The notes: a model not told the origin generated them from the sequence alone. 61,341 nt of DNA from Bacteroidales bacterium (GCA_014860585.1 JACZJL010000019.1:1-61341), one strand, 5' to 3'. Shown: positions 1-8,233, counted from the first letter of the stretch. A program made the numbers and translations.

Positions 1-12
1 GCGGCCTGTCTG

Positions 13-951
13 TCAATAGATCAGTTCGAGGATAAAATCAGCGGTTTGACGGAGTTGCGTGTAGAGTTGGCGGGGGTCTTCGAACCGGAGTGGGTGGTCG
101 AGTTCTTTGTGCACATACACTTTGCCGTTTTTACCTGGGCAGTCGCCTTCGTATTCGGGCAGGTAAATCTCGATGGCCTGCTGAAGGTGGGGGTGGACAT
201 AGGTTCCATGATGATTGCAGAGCATGATCCCTTTGTGCTGCTGTTCGTCAATTTCGGCTTTTATGGCATAGATGCCGTCGGGGGGGAGCAGTTTGCCGTC
301 CTCCTCAGCAGCCAGGCTGAAGGTGGTGATCCCGGCATCACGGTAAAGCCGGCTGCCGGGGGCGAAACGGCCGTAGATAAAGAAAATATTTTCGAGATAG
401 GCATTGGCATGCATGATCCTGCCACTTTTGAGCGATTTTCGGATGCGTGTGGACCCGATGGTTTCGTCCACCAGCTCCTGGCGCGGGAACTCCACAACCT
501 CGAAGCCAAGCTCGCTGCCCATCGCGATCAGCTTTTCGTAGTTGCCCTCCCTGTTGTGCCCGAAATAGTGGTTATATCCCACCACGATGATCTTTGCCCC
601 GAGCTTCCCGAAGAGGATATTTTTTACAAAATCTTCTGCGGAGGTTTTTGCAAATTCTACGGTAAACCTGATGATCACAAGGTTTTGCAGGCCTGTTCTC
701 CGGAGGAGTTCGATTTTTTCGCTCTGCGAATTGATCAGCTCAAGCGCTTTCCCGGCGGTATCCGGATAGAGCACCTTGCGCACATGAGGGTAAAAAGTAA
801 TGAGTACCGATTGCCCGTTGATGCTGCGCGCCAGTTTGTTGAGCCTCCGGATAAGTGCCTGGTGTCCGAAATGAACGCCGTCAAAGGAGCCGGTGGTGAC
901 TACGGCATTTTCAATTTTTCCAAGCGTATCAAGACTTTCGAATATCCGCAT
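13..951 (-). CDS. ribF: RibF-like FAD synthetase with degenerate riboflavin kinase half
   Basis: A 312-residue protein with the two-domain layout of bifunctional riboflavin kinase/FMN adenylyltransferase (FMN to FAD in the cytoplasm). The N-terminal adenylyltransferase half is convincing: TGSFDGVHFGH near residue 20 carries the HxGH nucleotide-binding motif, and GSTRIRKSL near 165 matches the SSTRIR motif. The C-terminal half keeps a PPDGIYAIKAE strand, but the usual GFPTAN motif that binds MgATP and flavin reads GITTFS. So the family is secure, while kinase activity is doubtful; it may be a paralog that only makes FAD. A TAACTTTG -7 box lies 35 bp upstream of the ATG, so it is probably transcribed alone. 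The length is normal for RibF. Confidence 0.85.
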   Translation of the reverse strand: MRIFESLDTLGKIENAVVTTGSFDGVHFGHQALIRRLNKLARSINGQSVLITFYPHVRKVLYPDTAGKALELINSQSEKIELLRRTGLQNLVIIRFTVEFAKTSAEDFVKNILFGKLGAKIIVVGYNHYFGHNREGNYEKLIAMGSELGFEVVEFPRQELVDETIGSTRIRKSLKSGRIMHANAYLENIFFIYGRFAPGSRLYRDAGITTFSLAAEEDGKLLPPDGIYAIKAEIDEQQHKGIMLCNHHGTYVHPHLQQAIEIYLPEYEGDCPGKNGKVYVHKELDHPLRFEDPRQLYTQLRQTADFILELIY

Positions 952-985
952 GCCCGAATAATTTTGTTATGACTGATTCCGGTGG

Positions 986-993
986 CAAAGTTA
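986..993 (-). promoter_or_regulatory. -7 promoter box of the ribF-like gene
   Basis: The minus strand reads TAACTTTG, matching the Bacteroidota -7 consensus TAnnTTTG, 35 bp upstream of the ATG. No -33 element was confirmed. Confidence 0.45.
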
Positions 994-1144
994 TATCTTT
1001 CTATAACGGCAGGGCTATCCCTGAACGTTTTTCATTTGTCGTGGTTGCCCCGGGAGATTTCCGCAGCAGTTCATTATCCAATGTCTGTGACCAAAAAAAG
1101 AAATAAAAATGATAAAATCATCCTCTTCGCACGCTTTCCCCATC

Positions 1145-2524
1145 TCACTTCCCCCCATACTTTCTCAGCAGGTAAGCCTTGAAATCGCTGTAGTTGTTGG
1201 CCATTTCGTCGAATTGTTCCGGTTTATCCTCGAGGCCGGCGAGGCTTGGCGGCAGGTCGGGGTCGAGGTTCAGGATGGTGCGGATTTGCTCGGGGAACTT
1301 TGCCGGATGCGCTGTTTCGAGCGAAATACAAACCTGATCGGGTGTGTTCAGTTCAGGATGTTTATCCAGAAAAACTTCCAATCCTTTCCAGCCCACGGCG
1401 CCGTGGGGCTCGAGCAGGAGTTGATATTTTTCCCAGGCAGATTTTATGGTTGCTTTTGTTTCCTGGTCGGTCACACTCACGGCAAACAGCTCGCTGTTCA
1501 TGGCCGCCAGGTCGGGCAGCCGGTGAACGGTTCCTTTTTCGTCCATCACCCCTCCGTACAAAGCCACCAGCCGGGCGAGGTTGCTCGGGTGACCGACATT
1601 CATCGCGCTGGAGATGCAGTTTCGCGAAGGCTCGATTTTGCGGTATTCGCCGGTATTCATAAACACCGGGAATTCGTCATTTTCGTTGGTGGCAATCACG
1701 AACCTGGCCACCGGCAATCCCATTTTCATGGCCAGCACGCCCCCCATCATATCTCCGAAATTTCCTGAAGGAACCGAAAAGATTACCTTTTCCGTTCCGG
1801 GATTTTCAGTCAGTTTTGCATAAGCATAAAAATAATAAACGATTTGCGGGATCAGCCGGCCAATGTTGATGGAATTCGCTGAGGAGAGGTGAAGCTGATC
1901 AAGGTCGGGATCGGAAAAAGCTTGTTTTACCAGCGCCTGGCAGTCGTCAAACTTGGCATCCAGCCCGATGATCCGGATGTTTTTGCCCAGTGTGGTCATC
2001 TGTTTGCGCTGGCGGGGAGTCACTTCTTTTGTCGGGAAAAGGACGACTACTTTGATGTTGTCGAAACCATAGAAAGCATTGGCAATGGCGCTGCCGGTAT
2101 CGCCGGATGTGGCGGTGAGTATCAGCAATTCACCTTTGGTTTGCCTGAGGTAATGATTCATCAGCCTTCCCATCATCCTGCCGGCAAAGTCCTTGAACGA
2201 AGCTGTCGGCCCCTGGTCAAGACGCATTACGTATTGCCTGCCGGTAACATGCTCAAGGGGAACGGCAAAGTCATAAGCATCCTCCACCATCAGCTTCAGA
2301 TCATGTTCCCCGATTACACCTTTCAGAAAAGTGCCAATGATGATGGCTGCCATTTCGTGGTATTCCATCCCTTTCATCCTGACCAGGGTTTCCGGGTCAA
2401 TTTTCGGGATGTTCTCCGGCATATAAAGCCCCTTATCCGGCGCCTGCCCGCGGATGAGCGCTTCATGGAAGGGCAGTGCGGGCGACGTTAAATTGGTCGA
2501 ATAAAATAAGATCGGATTCCCCAT
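1145..2524 (-). CDS. thrC: threonine synthase
   Basis: This 459-residue PLP enzyme converts O-phosphohomoserine to threonine. The PLP lysine lies in GPTASFKDFAGR near residue 110, and the glycine-rich phosphate loop is TATSGDTGSA near 145. The N-terminus (FYSTNLTSPALPFHEAL) matches the long, fungal/proteobacterial-type ThrC class. It starts 4 bp after the stop of the upstream PLP enzyme and is surely cotranscribed with it. The pair puts two enzymes drawing on the homoserine branch in one operon: threonine on one side, methionine or sulfur assimilation on the other. Confidence 0.95.
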   Translation of the reverse strand: MGNPILFYSTNLTSPALPFHEALIRGQAPDKGLYMPENIPKIDPETLVRMKGMEYHEMAAIIIGTFLKGVIGEHDLKLMVEDAYDFAVPLEHVTGRQYVMRLDQGPTASFKDFAGRMMGRLMNHYLRQTKGELLILTATSGDTGSAIANAFYGFDNIKVVVLFPTKEVTPRQRKQMTTLGKNIRIIGLDAKFDDCQALVKQAFSDPDLDQLHLSSANSINIGRLIPQIVYYFYAYAKLTENPGTEKVIFSVPSGNFGDMMGGVLAMKMGLPVARFVIATNENDEFPVFMNTGEYRKIEPSRNCISSAMNVGHPSNLARLVALYGGVMDEKGTVHRLPDLAAMNSELFAVSVTDQETKATIKSAWEKYQLLLEPHGAVGWKGLEVFLDKHPELNTPDQVCISLETAHPAKFPEQIRTILNLDPDLPPSLAGLEDKPEQFDEMANNYSDFKAYLLRKYGGK

Positions 2525-2528
2525 GATG

Positions 2529-3995
2529 CTATCTTCTTAATGTGGCAGAAGAGGCGCCGCCGGCTGAATATTCGGGGGAAGTGCTGATGGATTTTTTTCC
2601 GTCAAGCACAGCCAGCGACTGTTCCAGATCAGCGATGATGTCGTCGGGATGCTCGGCGCCAACACAAAGGCGGATGAGGTTTGGCGGGATATTGGCCATC
2701 CTGCGTCCCTCTTCGCCTTGCTGCGAGTGGGTGGAAATGGCCGGAATCGTAGCTACCGATTTAATCCTGCCCAGGTCGGTTGCCCGCCAGATACGCTGGA
2801 ACGCATCAAACACGTCGCGGGCAGCCTGTGCGCCGCCTTTCACATTGAACGACATCAGGTGCCCATAACGGTTCACCGGTTTGCCGTATTGCTCGTCGTG
2901 TTCGGCATCCACCAGCCAGAGGTATTGCGAAGCCAGTTTGTGCAGCGGGTGTGACTCCAAACCGAGGTAATCCACTTTTTCGATGTGTTTGTGGCTTTCG
3001 AGGAATTTGGCAATGGTCATGGTGGAGCGGCTTTGCATGTCAACGCGCGGGCGCAGCGTGCGTACATCGTTCAATGCCATGATCGAATTCATGGGGGAGA
3101 TATTCGGACCGTTGTCGCGGTTGGGCAGCGTTTTGGCGTACATGGCAAAGTCGGCTTTCATGTCGGGGTTGTCCACATTGGATGTAAGATTTTTCCGTGA
3201 GATCACCGCTCCGGCTATACCAAAACCGCTGGTCATGATGGTTTTTGAAACCGATTGTACCACGATGTCGGCGCCCAGCGCGATAGGACGTAGCAGGGCA
3301 GGGGTGGCCACCGTGCTGTCAACGATCATCGGGATGCCATGTTTGTGTGCCAGGTCAATCACCTTTTTCAGGTCAAAAAATGCCTGTCCCGGGTTGCTGG
3401 GCATTTCGCCGTAAAGGAAGCGGGTGTTTTCATCAATCAATTTTTCCCATTCGCTGATGTCGGCAGAATTGATCACCTTACGCCATGTGATGTGGCGCTC
3501 TTTCTCTTTCCTGACGCCAAACTGCTGGAAGGTACCGCCATAAATTTGTGTGGTAGCTACAAAGTTGATGGGCCTGGAAGGATTTTTCGGATCGGGTAAA
3601 AGGAATGGATCAACGGCCGTTTGAATGGCTGCCATTCCCGATGCCGTGGCAATGCAGGATGTTTCGCAATCGGCGCCGTAACCTTCGAGCAAGGCCAGAA
3701 CGCCCTCCAGGTAGTACATACTTGGATTTCCGATACGCGAGTAGCACCATGTGGGGATTTGGTACCCCAGTGCAGCTTCCATCTCGTCCGAATCGCGGTA
3801 AGCCTGCGAAGTGGACATGTAGATGGGTTCGATGATCGAGCCCTGGTTGAAATCCAATGCTTCCTGCATCGAGTAAACGCCATGCACCGCAATGGTGTCG
3901 AAACGCTTGCTGCGCATATCTTTCAGGTAATTCTGATGCCATTCGGCTGAGCGCTTTGCTGCCTGCAAATAGTGGTCAATTCCATTTGTTTCCAT
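2529..3995 (-). CDS. Cys/Met-metabolism PLP enzyme (O-acetylhomoserine sulfhydrylase-like)
   Basis: A 488-residue fold-type I PLP enzyme of the trans-sulfuration family. The PLP lysine is in VVQSVSKTIMTSGFG near residue 250, and the cofactor-binding GMAAIQTAVDP segment is near 123. At 488 residues it is longer than a typical MetY or cystathionine gamma-synthase (about 390-430), with an extra N-terminal helix. Its place before thrC suggests use of an activated homoserine ester, but the exact nucleophile (sulfide or cysteine) cannot be read from sequence. The start is supported by GGAGG seven bases before the ATG, a clear Shine-Dalgarno in a phylum that often lacks one. The 5' leader contains a palindromic repeat element. 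Confidence 0.85.
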   Translation of the reverse strand: METNGIDHYLQAAKRSAEWHQNYLKDMRSKRFDTIAVHGVYSMQEALDFNQGSIIEPIYMSTSQAYRDSDEMEAALGYQIPTWCYSRIGNPSMYYLEGVLALLEGYGADCETSCIATASGMAAIQTAVDPFLLPDPKNPSRPINFVATTQIYGGTFQQFGVRKEKERHITWRKVINSADISEWEKLIDENTRFLYGEMPSNPGQAFFDLKKVIDLAHKHGIPMIVDSTVATPALLRPIALGADIVVQSVSKTIMTSGFGIAGAVISRKNLTSNVDNPDMKADFAMYAKTLPNRDNGPNISPMNSIMALNDVRTLRPRVDMQSRSTMTIAKFLESHKHIEKVDYLGLESHPLHKLASQYLWLVDAEHDEQYGKPVNRYGHLMSFNVKGGAQAARDVFDAFQRIWRATDLGRIKSVATIPAISTHSQQGEEGRRMANIPPNLIRLCVGAEHPDDIIADLEQSLAVLDGKKSISTSPEYSAGGASSATLRR

Positions 3996-4036
3996 GTTAT
4001 CCTCCGTAATTTGTTTGTTGTTGAACTATTGATTTT

Positions 4037-4198
4037 GTGTCAGCAAGGAAACTGTCACTGTTGAAAATCAATGAATACCCCAACCCTAAGGGAGCATTGA
4101 TTTTCAACGATTTACTCCCGGAATTTATCCCGAGACTTCGGGAGGGCGGGGTAAATAAATCGTTGAAAATCAAATTTAGTATGTTTCCTTACTGACAC
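4037..4198. repeat. MITE/REP-like palindromic element A
   Basis: A 162-bp element bounded by 16-bp terminal inverted repeats, GTGTCAGCAAGGAAAC at 4037-4052 and GTTTCCTTACTGACAC at 4183-4198 (15/16 complementary). Inside is a perfect 18-bp inverted repeat (4097-4114 with 4156-4173) containing the core GATTTTCAACG, plus a small hairpin TCCCGA-GACT-TCGGGA at 4128-4143. It contains no ORF. It lies between the divergent PLP-enzyme operon and the Lrp gene. A similar core and end recur at 56720-56779, and the core also occurs in element B. Confidence 0.75.
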
Positions 4199-4217
4199 TG
4201 ATTAATATCTTCACCTG

Positions 4218-4225
4218 CAAAAATA
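4218..4225 (-). promoter_or_regulatory. candidate -7 box for the PLP enzyme-thrC operon
   Basis: The minus strand reads TATTTTTG, fitting TAnnTTTG. If used, element A would be transcribed within a leader of about 220 nt. No closer consensus box was seen between element A and the ATG. Confidence 0.3.
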
Positions 4226-4309
4226 TCAAAAAGAGCTTTTTATCGGTGAATGAATGTTAAAGCAAAAGCCATATTGATGAAATATTTTAAAATGATAAAT
4301 AAAAACAGC

Positions 4310-4317
4310 TACTTTTG
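4310..4317 (+). promoter_or_regulatory. -7 box of the Lrp-family gene
   Basis: TACTTTTG, an exact TAnnTTTG match, 30 bp before the ATG. The same octamer precedes several other genes in this window. Confidence 0.55.
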
Positions 4318-4346
4318 AAAAAATTATCATTCAAAACCTTCAAATT

Positions 4347-4817
4347 ATGCAACAGCACTTTCATCTTGATAGTTTGGACAAAAGAATCCTCACCTATCTC
4401 ACTGCCGACGCCCGTACTCCGTTTCTTGAAGTAGCCCGCAACTGCAAGGTTTCAGGCGCTGCCATTCACCAACGGGTGCAAAAAATGATCGAAGCGGGGG
4501 TGATCTCCGGCACCCAGTTCAACCTCTCGCCGAAAGGAATGGGTTATCTTACGTGCGCGTTTATCGGTATTCAGGTTAACCTGACTTCATCCACAACCCA
4601 TGAAGAGGTTTTTCAGCAGATTAAGCGGATTCCCGAAATCGTGGAGTGTCATCATATCACCGGAAAGTACTCTTTGCTGATCAAGATTTTAGCCCGCAAC
4701 AACGAGCACCTCAAGAAGATCATCGTGGAGCAAATCCAATCCATCATCGAAATTGTGGCCACCGAAACCTTTATCTCGCTGGAAGAAGGCTTTGTGCGGC
4801 AGTTGCCGGTGGAGTAG
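4347..4817 (+). CDS. Lrp/AsnC family transcriptional regulator
   Basis: A 156-residue protein of normal Lrp length. Residues 5-65 form the AsnC helix-turn-helix (LDSLDKRILTYLTADAR, then ARNCKVSGAAIHQRVQKM). Residues 70-150 form the ligand-binding RAM/ACT-like domain (PEIVECHHITGKYSLLIKI). It is divergent from the trans-sulfuration enzyme and thrC, so control of those amino-acid genes, possibly by an amino-acid ligand, is a reasonable inference. The intervening 350 bp includes palindromic element A. Confidence 0.92.
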   Translation: MQQHFHLDSLDKRILTYLTADARTPFLEVARNCKVSGAAIHQRVQKMIEAGVISGTQFNLSPKGMGYLTCAFIGIQVNLTSSTTHEEVFQQIKRIPEIVECHHITGKYSLLIKILARNNEHLKKIIVEQIQSIIEIVATETFISLEEGFVRQLPVE

Positions 4818-4831
4818 GGAAGTAAAAAAAT

Positions 4832-4983
4832 GAGGCTGTCTCAAAAGTCTTTCGTTTGGATTTTCAACGTTTTTTAACCCTTAATCCCTAAAGGGAAAAC
4901 GTTGAAAATCAGGCTCCCTTTAGGGACGGGGCAATCCTGATTTTCAACGTTTCTTGCTAAATCCAGACTTCTGAGACAGCCTC
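4832..4983. repeat. MITE-like palindromic element B
   Basis: A 152-bp element with 19-bp terminal inverted repeats: GAGGCTGTCTCAAAAGTCT at 4832-4850 and AGACTTCTGAGACAGCCTC at 4965-4983 (18/19 complementary). The interior carries three copies of GATTTTCAACGT in alternating orientation (near 4860, 4900 and 4940) and CCCTAAAGGG-type hairpins. The ends look like insertion-sequence termini, but no transposase is present, so it is probably non-autonomous. It follows the Lrp stop by 15 bp and may also end that transcript. Confidence 0.75.
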
Positions 4984-5009
4984 TACAGAGTTGGTTAAAG
5001 CAAATCAAT

Positions 5010-5324
5010 TCAATTTTTAATCACCTTTTCAAACCACGTTTTATCATTTGTCTGTATTTTGATCAGGTACACCCCGTTGGGCTGGCCGGTCAGGTCAACA
5101 CGGTCGGGGAGGAGCAGGTTCTGACTGCTGACTTCCGTGCCAAAAGCATTGAAAATGCTGACTTTGGCTTTGGCGTCCATCCCTTCGATGTTGAAGATGC
5201 CGGTTGAAGGATTGGGATAGATGTACAGGTTGAACGAATGATCCTGGAAAATTCTCTTTTCCTTTTTAGTTGAATTTAGGATTCCAAAATGCAATTCACA
5301 TTTTTTAAGAATAAAAATACACAA
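5010..5324 (-). pseudogene. orphan T9SS C-terminal sorting domain (gene remnant)
   Basis: A 104-residue ORF whose last 75 residues are a type A T9SS sorting domain: FNLYIYPNPSTGIFNIEG, then NGVYLIKIQTNDKTWFEKVIKN with the usual basic end. There is no signal peptide and no cargo domain; the first 30 residues are hydrophilic and unrecognised. T9SS cargo need an N-terminal Sec signal, so this is best read as the 3' remnant of a deleted surface-protein gene. It lies between element B and the nirK promoter. Confidence 0.65.
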
Positions 5325-5327
5325 ACA

Positions 5328-5387
5328 GGTACGCTAATACTAAAATATAAATACTTTTGCATCATCAATAAATAGTATTTACGTACC
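5328..5387. promoter_or_regulatory. nirK-like promoter flanked by an inverted repeat
   Basis: The -7 box TACTTTTG is at 5352-5359, 45 bp before the ATG at 5404. It lies between the arms of an imperfect 13-bp inverted repeat, GGTACGCTAATAC at 5328-5340 and GTATTTACGTACC at 5375-5387 (11/13 complementary). Arms on both sides of a promoter suggest an operator for an unidentified regulator. Confidence 0.45.
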
Positions 5388-5403
5388 TAATAAATTAAAG
5401 AAA

Positions 5404-7200
5404 ATGAAAACACAGGAATCAATGAGTAAATTATTGAAGTTTTTCAGTTTAGGTTTTTTTCTTTTGCTTCTTGGAAACAGAGCTTCAGCATGTGAGGCTT
5501 GTAATCGTGTTTTTCTTGCGCAATTGGGAACCACAAGGTCCGGTGGCATTGTTTCAAAAGAACTCCTGTCGACAATAGCGGCACAGCGTTCAACCACGAT
5601 GAACGATCCCGCCTGGGTAAGTGAAGTGCTTGCAGCAAATAATATGCTTGCAGATGCCGGTCTGTCCACTGCGCCAAAATCATTGCCGCCAGGTGCAGCA
5701 GTTCCAAACCTGAGTCCTCAGCAGAGTGGCTCTGGTGTCAAGACTGCTTCCGCCGGAAATTCCGATTTCATCGAGATCATCCGGCGCGACGAGCGGCTGT
5801 CCATTCCTACAACCAGCTATGTTCCTCAGGATACGCGGCCGGACAAAGTGGTAAGAATCACTCTTGAAGAAGGCGACAGCTACATTGGCAATGGCATAAT
5901 TTACAAAGGTTTTACTACCGATGGCAAGATTCCCGGACCAACTGTACTGGTAGATGAAGGCGATATTGTTCAGTTCACCATTGTAAACAAAGGCAATATT
6001 CCTCATGGCGCATCCATTCATGCAGCAAATACCCAGACATCAAAATACCTCGGGAAAATCAATCCTGATGACAGTGCGACGATTGTATTCAAGGCAGCCA
6101 TGCCAGGTGTTTACATGTATCATTGTGCTCCGGGTGGCCATGCCATTCCGATGCACATTATTTTTGGTCAGTACGGAATGATGGTTGTTAAGCCAAAGAA
6201 GAAATATGAATTGGAACGTATTTTAAATAAAGAGCCCGACATCGAATTGTACCTTGTTCAGCATGAGTTTTACGCAACTGGAAAAGATGCTGTGGAAGGC
6301 CAGGGAAAGCCAATGTACACCGCGTTTAACGGGAAACTTTTTCGTTATATCGAAGAACCTATAAAAGGGAGGCCTGGCGATTATGTGAGGATCAACTTCC
6401 TGAATGTCGGACCAAACCTGGTCTCTACTTTTCATATTGTCGGTATTGTCTGGGATTTTGCTTACTGGCAGGGACATCCTGAAAATAAATTCATTGGAGG
6501 GCAAACAGTGACTGCCGGTCCTTCGGATTCATGGGTTGTTGAGTTTCGTATTCCGCCTGATGAAGGGTCATATCTTATGCTGACGCATGCAGTTGGTTCT
6601 ACTGACAGGGGCGCACTGGGTTTTTTAGTGTGTGACCGCAATGCTGATCCTTTAGGGAAAATGCTCGCCGATGGAAAAGTTTACAGCGAAGCAGAAATGG
6701 AAGAGTACCGGCAAAAGGCAAACCGGGTCATTACACCTTTTGGCATCGGCTCACCGGATGTGGATGTCCCGGTAGTTTACAAAAGCGATGTTAAGGAGGT
6801 TACCATCAGGATAATCGGGAATTCTTATTCTCCAAAAGTAGTACAGGTGACCCCGGGAACAAAAATTACCTGGATCAACGAAGATGTTTTCACATTCATG
6901 GAGGGAGAATTTTCGGGGATACATAATGTGCTGATTAAAAGCGGCCCCGAGCGATTCGCCTCGCCTATGCTTGCTCATGCCGAAAAGCACACACAGGAAA
7001 TGATTCAGGAAGGGGAATATCTCTACATGTGTACACCTCATCCTTACATGGAGGGAAAAATCATTGTGACAACTAGCGGAGCGGGAGATATCCAGGTTGC
7101 AGCAGCCGGTGTGGGAGCAACCAGCCGTATGGTTTGGTTTGTTCTGATCGTGGCTGCTTTGGCGCTGATGATTGCTTTGATTGGCTTAATAAAGAAATAG
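5404..7200 (+). CDS. NirK-like membrane-anchored multicopper protein, three cupredoxin domains
   Basis: A 598-residue exported protein related to copper nitrite reductase. Order: signal peptide about 1-30, a linker with a CEAC motif, a NirK-like cupredoxin pair about 140-415, a C-terminal plastocyanin-like domain about 455-560, and a membrane anchor about 575-595. By manual alignment to Achromobacter NirK, the type 2 copper histidines are kept (H206, H240, H395). Type 1 ligands H201, C241 and H251 are kept, but the axial Met is Q256. Catalytic Asp98 is S204 and catalytic His255 is V349. The third domain has a standard type 1 site (H507, C543, H546, M549). It converges on the caa3 operon. Nitrite reduction is therefore uncertain; other redox roles are possible. 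Confidence 0.8.
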   Translation: MKTQESMSKLLKFFSLGFFLLLLGNRASACEACNRVFLAQLGTTRSGGIVSKELLSTIAAQRSTTMNDPAWVSEVLAANNMLADAGLSTAPKSLPPGAAVPNLSPQQSGSGVKTASAGNSDFIEIIRRDERLSIPTTSYVPQDTRPDKVVRITLEEGDSYIGNGIIYKGFTTDGKIPGPTVLVDEGDIVQFTIVNKGNIPHGASIHAANTQTSKYLGKINPDDSATIVFKAAMPGVYMYHCAPGGHAIPMHIIFGQYGMMVVKPKKKYELERILNKEPDIELYLVQHEFYATGKDAVEGQGKPMYTAFNGKLFRYIEEPIKGRPGDYVRINFLNVGPNLVSTFHIVGIVWDFAYWQGHPENKFIGGQTVTAGPSDSWVVEFRIPPDEGSYLMLTHAVGSTDRGALGFLVCDRNADPLGKMLADGKVYSEAEMEEYRQKANRVITPFGIGSPDVDVPVVYKSDVKEVTIRIIGNSYSPKVVQVTPGTKITWINEDVFTFMEGEFSGIHNVLIKSGPERFASPMLAHAEKHTQEMIQEGEYLYMCTPHPYMEGKIIVTTSGAGDIQVAAAGVGATSRMVWFVLIVAALALMIALIGLIKK

Positions 7201-7357
7201 CGCAGATTTTCTTATCAATTACCATCTGTAAGGTTTATTCCTCTTCAGTGAAATAGAAATGCAACAATGCCATCACTATTCTCTGTCAGCGGTTGAGTTG
7301 AAAATATTATTCACAGGAACGTATTTGGAGTTTGCTGACGCATCTTGTCTGTTGCAG

Positions 7358-8233
7358 TTATCTGGTCAATGCATCAGCGATCATTACAATCATTACCAAT
7401 AAATAGAAAATGTTTAGGCTGATAAAGGCTGGATGTGGGTCGGGATATTTTTTGGCATTGAACCAACGGCGAAAAGAAACCAAAAGGAAGAATGTGATTA
7501 AAAAAATAACAAGTGAAAGCGCGGCTGACCGGATGATTCCAAAAAGCACCAGCATGACAGCAGCCATGGCTGTTGCAAATATCCAGACCAGTGTGAGGTT
7601 TGCCACCTGTTGCGGGGAGAAGAGTTGGGTTAATGTTGGAAATCCTGCTTTTTCATAATCGCCGGCATTTTTTAGCAGAATGAGCCAGAAATGTGGGATT
7701 TGCCCGATGAAAAACAGAAATGCCAGTAGAATTGCATGATGATGGGTGATACTTCCGCCGGCTGCTGTCCAGCCGATGATGGGTGGAATGGCGCCCACCA
7801 CTGCACCGGGAATGGCTGCGAAGGCGGTTAATCGTTTCAAAGGTGTGTAAATGGCATTGTACCACACCATATTGATCAATCCTAAAAAAAACGGAAGCCG
7901 GGTATCCAATTGTAACAGAATGGAAGCCCCCAAAAAAATGAGAATGATGGCAAAAAACAGTGCCTGAAAGGGTTTGATCATTCCGGACGGAATTGGACGC
8001 CGGTTGGTACGCTCCATCAACACATCCGTTTTAGCTTCCTGTAAATGGTTGATGGCTGCAGAGCCGGATGAGAGAAGAAATACTCCAGCCATGGTGAGCA
8101 GCCAACCCCTGGCAAAAAAGCCCTGAAAGATCAGGAAACCTGTCAGCGCCGATAAAGCGACCGAAGCTGAAATAATGGGCTTTGTCAGCTGAAAGTAAGC
8201 GAGGATCAGCCTGCCGGTTGCCTCTTTCAACAT
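7358..8233 (-). CDS. ctaB: protoheme IX farnesyltransferase (heme O synthase)
   Basis: A 291-residue UbiA-family membrane prenyltransferase that farnesylates heme b to heme O, the precursor of heme A. The prenyl-diphosphate-binding region is NHLQEAKTDVLMERTNRRP near residues 62-80, with about nine hydrophobic helices along the protein. It begins at the base after the CoxB stop and is the last gene of the respiratory operon, supplying the cofactor for the oxidase encoded just upstream. No heme A synthase was seen in the window. Confidence 0.93.
   Translation of the reverse strand: MLKEATGRLILAYFQLTKPIISASVALSALTGFLIFQGFFARGWLLTMAGVFLLSSGSAAINHLQEAKTDVLMERTNRRPIPSGMIKPFQALFFAIILIFLGASILLQLDTRLPFFLGLINMVWYNAIYTPLKRLTAFAAIPGAVVGAIPPIIGWTAAGGSITHHHAILLAFLFFIGQIPHFWLILLKNAGDYEKAGFPTLTQLFSPQQVANLTLVWIFATAMAAVMLVLFGIIRSAALSLVIFLITFFLLVSFRRWFNAKKYPDPHPAFISLNIFYLLVMIVMIADALTR

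Noticed and set aside
46-972. A 308-codon ORF antisense to nearly all of the ribF-like gene.
   Set aside because: It mirrors a well-supported RibF frame, shows no domain and arises from codon bias in GC-rich sequence.
1889-2491. Antisense ORFs over thrC, coxB (8636-9154) and actC (15778-16236).
   Set aside because: They are shadows of conserved genes with no recognisable motif.
4037-4198. Possible SAM riboswitch in the leader of the PLP enzyme-thrC operon.
   Set aside because: The hairpins belong to a repeat family with a related copy at 56720-56779 and lack a known riboswitch core.
4832-4983. A complete insertion sequence.
   Set aside because: Good inverted ends but only 152 bp and no transposase; called MITE-like instead.
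5479-5510. CEAC motif in the N-terminus of the NirK-like protein as a heme site.
   Set aside because: There is no histidine after the second cysteine, so it is not CxxCH.
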